A DNA stretch of 64,000 bases. Origin: Winogradskya humida (GTDB lineage: Bacteria; Actinomycetota; Actinomycetes; Mycobacteriales; Micromonosporaceae). The notes under the pieces were generated by a model, which was not told the DNA's origin, made no database searches, and worked only from the letters and a program-made list of their open reading frames with translations. Numbering within the stretch: position 1 is the stretch's first letter; each line of letters starts with the position of its first letter. This document shows positions 61,562 to 64,000 of this stretch, one piece after another. The DNA lies in NCBI RefSeq assembly GCF_016862215.1, contig NZ_BOMN01000041.1, positions 186,001 to 250,000 of the forward strand, given 5' to 3'. A program made the position numbers and the translations under genes.

Positions 61562-62059
61562 ATGACCGTTGCGGACCAGGCACACAGCCGACCCGAGGGG
61601 CTCGACGACGTCACCGTCGAGGCTCTGGGCAAGCTGAGCGAGTCGCTCGAGACCGTCGAGCGGATCCGCGGTCACCTCTACGCGATGCACCAGCTCACCG
61701 GTCAGGCCGACTTCAACCTCGACGACGGGGTGGCCCTGTTCCGCAAGGCCGGTCACACCCGGCTCGCCGACCGCATCGAGGAAGAGCTGATCGGGCGCAA
61801 CGTGCTCGCCGGGCGCTGGACGTTCCAAATCGTCGAGGAATACGACGACGGCTACTACGCCGACTTCCGCACGCTGGAGCAGGCCGCCCGCGACGAACTC
61901 GCGGCAGGCCGCCGCCACCTCTACGAAGCCGAACTCAAGGAACGCCGCCGCACCCACGGCCGCCCGGGCCACGAATCCCGCCCAGCTCAGGAATCCCAGC
62001 CAGTTCAGGAATCCCAGCCAGTTCAGGAATCCCAGCCAGTTCAGGAATCCCGCCCGTGA
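61562..62059 (+). CDS. Hypothetical protein with C-terminal QPVQES repeats
   Basis: 165 residues. Residues 15-130 are helical and conserved-looking: LSESLETVERIRGHLYAMHQLTG, LFRKAGHTRLADRIEEELIGRNVLAGRWTFQIVEEYDDGYY. No family recognised. The tail (142-165) is built from QPVQES units encoded by three exact 18-bp repeats (61988, 62006, 62024) plus a partial fourth, so length variation between strains is likely. The tail probably has no fold. Confidence 0.75.
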   Translation: MTVADQAHSRPEGLDDVTVEALGKLSESLETVERIRGHLYAMHQLTGQADFNLDDGVALFRKAGHTRLADRIEEELIGRNVLAGRWTFQIVEEYDDGYYADFRTLEQAARDELAAGRRHLYEAELKERRRTHGRPGHESRPAQESQPVQESQPVQESQPVQESRP

Positions 62060-62065
62060 CGGGGG

Positions 62066-62275
62066 TTATTCGAGCTCGGCGGCTGCTGGCTGCCGGCGCT
62101 GGTTGTCGTCGGCGAGGATGACCGTGGCGACGACCAGGGCGACAACAACGGCGAAGAGCCAGGAGGCGTCGTTGATCAGCGAGGCCGCAACAGGAGCCTG
62201 GAAAGCGGCGAGCATGAAGCCCACCCAGGCGAGACGGCGCTGACGCTCGGAGAGGAAACCAGCAGCAGATCGCAT
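62066..62275 (-). CDS. Small two-helix membrane protein
   Basis: 69 residues from ATG 62275. Two hydrophobic segments, AWVGFMLAAFQAPVAASL and WLFAVVVALVVATVIL, with a short charged tail DDNQRRQPAAAELE. No family recognised. An upstream in-frame start at 62407 would overlap the divergent lipoprotein gene and is rejected. Convergent with the QPVQES-repeat gene, 6 bp apart. Confidence 0.65.
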   Translation of the reverse strand: MRSAAGFLSERQRRLAWVGFMLAAFQAPVAASLINDASWLFAVVVALVVATVILADDNQRRQPAAAELE

Positions 62276-62339
62276 TCGGCCAGTCTGCCCAGAAACGGAC
62301 GGATCGCCGTCACCCTTTCGGCCGATCTCGGGTTGTCCG

Positions 62340-63092
62340 ATGGTGCCTACTGCGCAGCGTCGCCACCCTCCAACGCGCGGTAAACGCGTCCCATTTGCCC
62401 TGCTCACAGCGCTTTTCCTGGCGGCCTGCAGCCCCGATCCGCCGTCCCCGCAACCCAGAGTGACGGCTCCGTCAGACGAACTCCAGCCTCACGTCGTAGC
62501 GGGTGTGGCGCACGGTCGCCGTACGGCTGCGCTGAGCGTCCGCGACGCCGCCTCTCGCGTGGAGATCCGCCTGGTAGCGCTCCCAGACCTGCTCTACCGG
62601 ATCACCACCCCGGCGGACTCCGGCCTGTCTCCCCGGGTGACCGGCCCGCCAGGAGGTGTCCGACTGGCCCTCGCGTCGACGGGCGCGAGCGGCCCCGACG
62701 CCGTGACGATCGAACTGAACCGCAAGGTGCGCTGGGACCTGAACCTCCCTGCCGGCGCGGGTGAACAACACCTCGATCTGGCCGACGGGCGGATCAGCAG
62801 GATCAGGCTCGGCTCCGGCGCGGCCCTCGTGCGCCTCCGGCTGCCCCGCCCGTCCTCGGCCGCGGTGCCGATCACAGTCGCCGGCGCGTTCGGGGAGCTG
62901 GACATCGAGATCCCGGACCAGACCGCAGTCCAGCTGCGGTTACGCGGGGGAGCGGGCTCGGTCGCGACCCCGTCGAGGGCCTCGGCCCCTGCCGCCCCCG
63001 GAGCAATCATCAACACCCACACGGGTACGCCTGCAGCCCACTATGCCGTGGAAATCCGCTCCTCCGTAGGAGCCCTGACCCTCCACAGCTGA
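62340..63092 (+). CDS. Putative secreted lipoprotein
   Basis: 250 residues. Basic N-terminus, hydrophobic VPFALLTALFL, then lipobox LAAC with lipidated Cys near residue 30. The mature part is a beta-rich domain with alternating LRLVALPDLLYRITTP, WDLNLPAGAGEQHLDLADG and GELDIEIPDQTAVQLRLRGGAG, resembling adhesin-like DUF4097 beta-helix strands. Function unknown; it would be tethered to the outer face of the membrane. Its 3' side holds a 42-bp palindrome. Confidence 0.75.
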   Translation: MVPTAQRRHPPTRGKRVPFALLTALFLAACSPDPPSPQPRVTAPSDELQPHVVAGVAHGRRTAALSVRDAASRVEIRLVALPDLLYRITTPADSGLSPRVTGPPGGVRLALASTGASGPDAVTIELNRKVRWDLNLPAGAGEQHLDLADGRISRIRLGSGAALVRLRLPRPSSAAVPITVAGAFGELDIEIPDQTAVQLRLRGGAGSVATPSRASAPAAPGAIINTHTGTPAAHYAVEIRSSVGALTLHS

Positions 63093-63110
63093 GCGCGACC
63101 GCCAACTAGG

Positions 63111-63167
63111 TTGTGTGCAATTAAGTTGTGCACAACTTAATTGCACACAACTTAATTGCGCACAACT
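63111..63167. repeat. 42-bp perfect palindrome plus a third half-repeat
   Basis: 63111-63152 is a perfect palindrome centred on GTGCAC (core AAGTTGTGCACAACTT, flanked by AATT and TTGTGTGC). The right half motif ACAACTTAATTGC is then repeated (63148-63167), giving three ACAAC units. It is A/T-rich in a 70% G/C setting. It lies between two convergent genes, so it is either a long stem-loop terminator or an orphan operator; the motif resembles MarR/OhrR-type sites. Confidence 0.85.
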
Positions 63168-63215
63168 GGATCTGGCTCGGCCCAGGCTCAGGCTCAGGTT
63201 CAGAGCGGGTATGCG

Positions 63216-63455
63216 TCAGTTCGGGCCGCCGCGGCCTGTCGTGCTGGGGCGGAACTCGCGATCCGGGTCCGTGGTGCCGGCGCCCTCGGAGTCGGTGGGG
63301 TGGGGTCCGTGGCCGAAGGCCTGCTCCTCGCCCGCGTCGTTGCCGGTCGGGTCGCCCTGGCCGTCGGTGTCCCACGTTGCCATGGCGTCGCTGAGGTCTC
63401 GCACAGAAAGCTTTTCCTCGTCCCGCCACACGCCGTCATTCTCGCGATCAGTCAT
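63216..63455 (-). CDS. Small acidic hypothetical protein
   Basis: 79 residues, strongly acidic and Gly-rich, probably disordered: EEKLSVRDLSDAMATWDTDGQGD then GHGPHPTDSEGAGTTDPDREF. No family recognised. The N-terminal VWRDEEKLSVRDLSDAMATWDTD could form a short amphipathic helix. No clear ribosome-binding site. Overlapping frames on both strands are less credible because their codon bias is wrong. Confidence 0.55.
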   Translation of the reverse strand: MTDRENDGVWRDEEKLSVRDLSDAMATWDTDGQGDPTGNDAGEEQAFGHGPHPTDSEGAGTTDPDREFRPSTTGRGGPN

Positions 63456-63540
63456 ATTTGTCGACTACCCAGACTCGCGCCGTGCATACCCGATTGCGGA
63501 TGTGAACGGGACAACGGCGAGCGCGCTCCGGGCGTACGGA

Positions 63541-63570
63541 AAAGGCCGCCGGAACCAATCGGCGGCCTTT
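63541..63570. terminator. Bidirectional hairpin terminator
   Basis: AAAGGCCGCCG (63541-63551), loop GAACCAAT, CGGCGGCCTTT (63560-63570): an 11-bp perfect stem with A/T ends on both sides. It ends the SRPBCC transcript from the minus strand. Confidence 0.75.
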
Positions 63571-63587
63571 CGCGTTAAACGGGGTTG

Positions 63588-64000
63588 TTACGGCTGGGGG
63601 CGGTCGACCTGGCCGCGCCAGCCGCCGCCGCTCTCGACGCCGCCGCGCTGCTCAATGTATTCCTTGAAGCGCTTCATGTCGCCCTTTACCTGACGGTCCA
63701 GGAAGCCGAGCTTGGCGCCGGCCTGCTCGACCACGCCGTCCGGCTCGAAGTCCATCTGGCAGGTGACCCGGGTGGTCGTGTCGTCGAGGCGGTGGAAGGT
63801 GACGACGCCGGCCTGCTTGCTGCCTTCGGTCGAGGTCCAGGCCACTCGCTCGTCGGGGAGCTGCTCGGTGATCTTGGCGTCGAATTCGCGCTTCACGCCG
63901 TCGATGTTGGTCTTCCAGTGGGTGGTGGTGGCGTCCAGCTGACGGATCTCCGTGACGCCGCCCATGAAGTTCGGGAATTCCTCGAACTGGGTCCACTGGT
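63588..64000 (-). CDS. SRPBCC (START-like) family protein (partial, N-terminus beyond right edge)
   Basis: At least 137 residues visible. QWTQFEEFPNFMGGVTEIRQLD, FDAKITEQLPDERVAWTSTEG, VVTFHRLDDTTTRVTCQMDFEPDGVVEQAG and LDRQVKGDMKRFKEYIEQR are typical of the polyketide-cyclase/COQ10-like branch of the helix-grip fold, which binds hydrophobic ligands. The tail GVESGGGWRGQVDRPQP is low complexity. The start lies outside the window. Confidence 0.88.
   Translation of the reverse strand, partial: QWTQFEEFPNFMGGVTEIRQLDATTTHWKTNIDGVKREFDAKITEQLPDERVAWTSTEGSKQAGVVTFHRLDDTTTRVTCQMDFEPDGVVEQAGAKLGFLDRQVKGDMKRFKEYIEQRGGVESGGGWRGQVDRPQP

Noticed and set aside
63115..63693. Plus-strand open frames beginning in the 42-bp palindrome
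   Set aside because: They translate the palindrome as QLNCAQLN-like repeats and then read antisense to two minus-strand genes.

Overview
The window is about 70% G+C with strong codon bias toward G/C at third positions. It is gene-dense and has many GTG starts, 1-8 bp gene overlaps and probable leaderless genes. The gene content (Rv3032-type glucosyltransferase with a treXYZ set, SpoIIE/HATPase phosphatases, DUF3072, DUF6401 and DUF6986 families) points to a filamentous actinobacterium. My best guess is the Micromonosporaceae (Actinoplanes-like), but that is an inference from gene content and not a database result. No rRNA, tRNA, CRISPR array or intact insertion sequence was seen.

Layout. 1-1242: end of a KAS III / glycosyltransferase operon that runs off the left edge. 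1353-5739: CPA1 antiporter, UBP zinc finger and ketopantoate-reductase-like genes, then a TetR repressor divergent from an F420-reductase-like gene across a triple operator. 5771-14262: patatin and Rv3032-like GT4, divergent from glgX(treX)-treY-treZ (glycogen to trehalose). 14259-20815: catalase-fold-like protein, a stand-alone yidD, then a sensing set (membrane-anchored solute-binding protein, multi-TM protein, PP2C phosphatase, GGDEF-EAL protein). 20951-21338: remnant with about 31-bp inverted ends. 21335-25277: TetR, alpha/beta hydrolase, HrpB helicase.

25342-35213 is a purine-ring catabolic block: fused OHCU decarboxylase/HIU hydrolase, uricase, 8-oxoguanine deaminase, (secreted CBM6-DUF1996 protein), malate synthase, DUF6986 lyase, allantoinase, allantoicase. 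Together these take 8-oxoguanine or urate to ureidoglycolate and feed glyoxylate into malate. 35214-41765 holds minisatellites, a GNAT gene with a duplicated start, a PCMT-like methyltransferase, a phosphotransferase with repeats in its catalytic loop, a transglutaminase and small or unknown proteins. 41862-52197: phospholipase D, a two-component system, GNATs, a nucleotidyltransferase, a ROK repressor divergent from HAD-MFS genes, and MarR-pirin. 52197-53851: a nested inverted-repeat element and an HTH / Clp-N / SUFU operon under two identical palindromes. 53902-64000: DUF3072, VOC protein, second antiporter, HAD, SpoIIE phosphatase, a coiled-coil MscS-like membrane protein, several small unknowns, an isolated 42-bp palindrome, and an SRPBCC protein cut by the right edge.

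A recurring theme is short-unit tandem repetition, both between genes and inside reading frames. Another is -10-like hexamers 6-7 nt before a start codon, suggesting leaderless mRNAs. Regulatory calls are pattern-based inferences.
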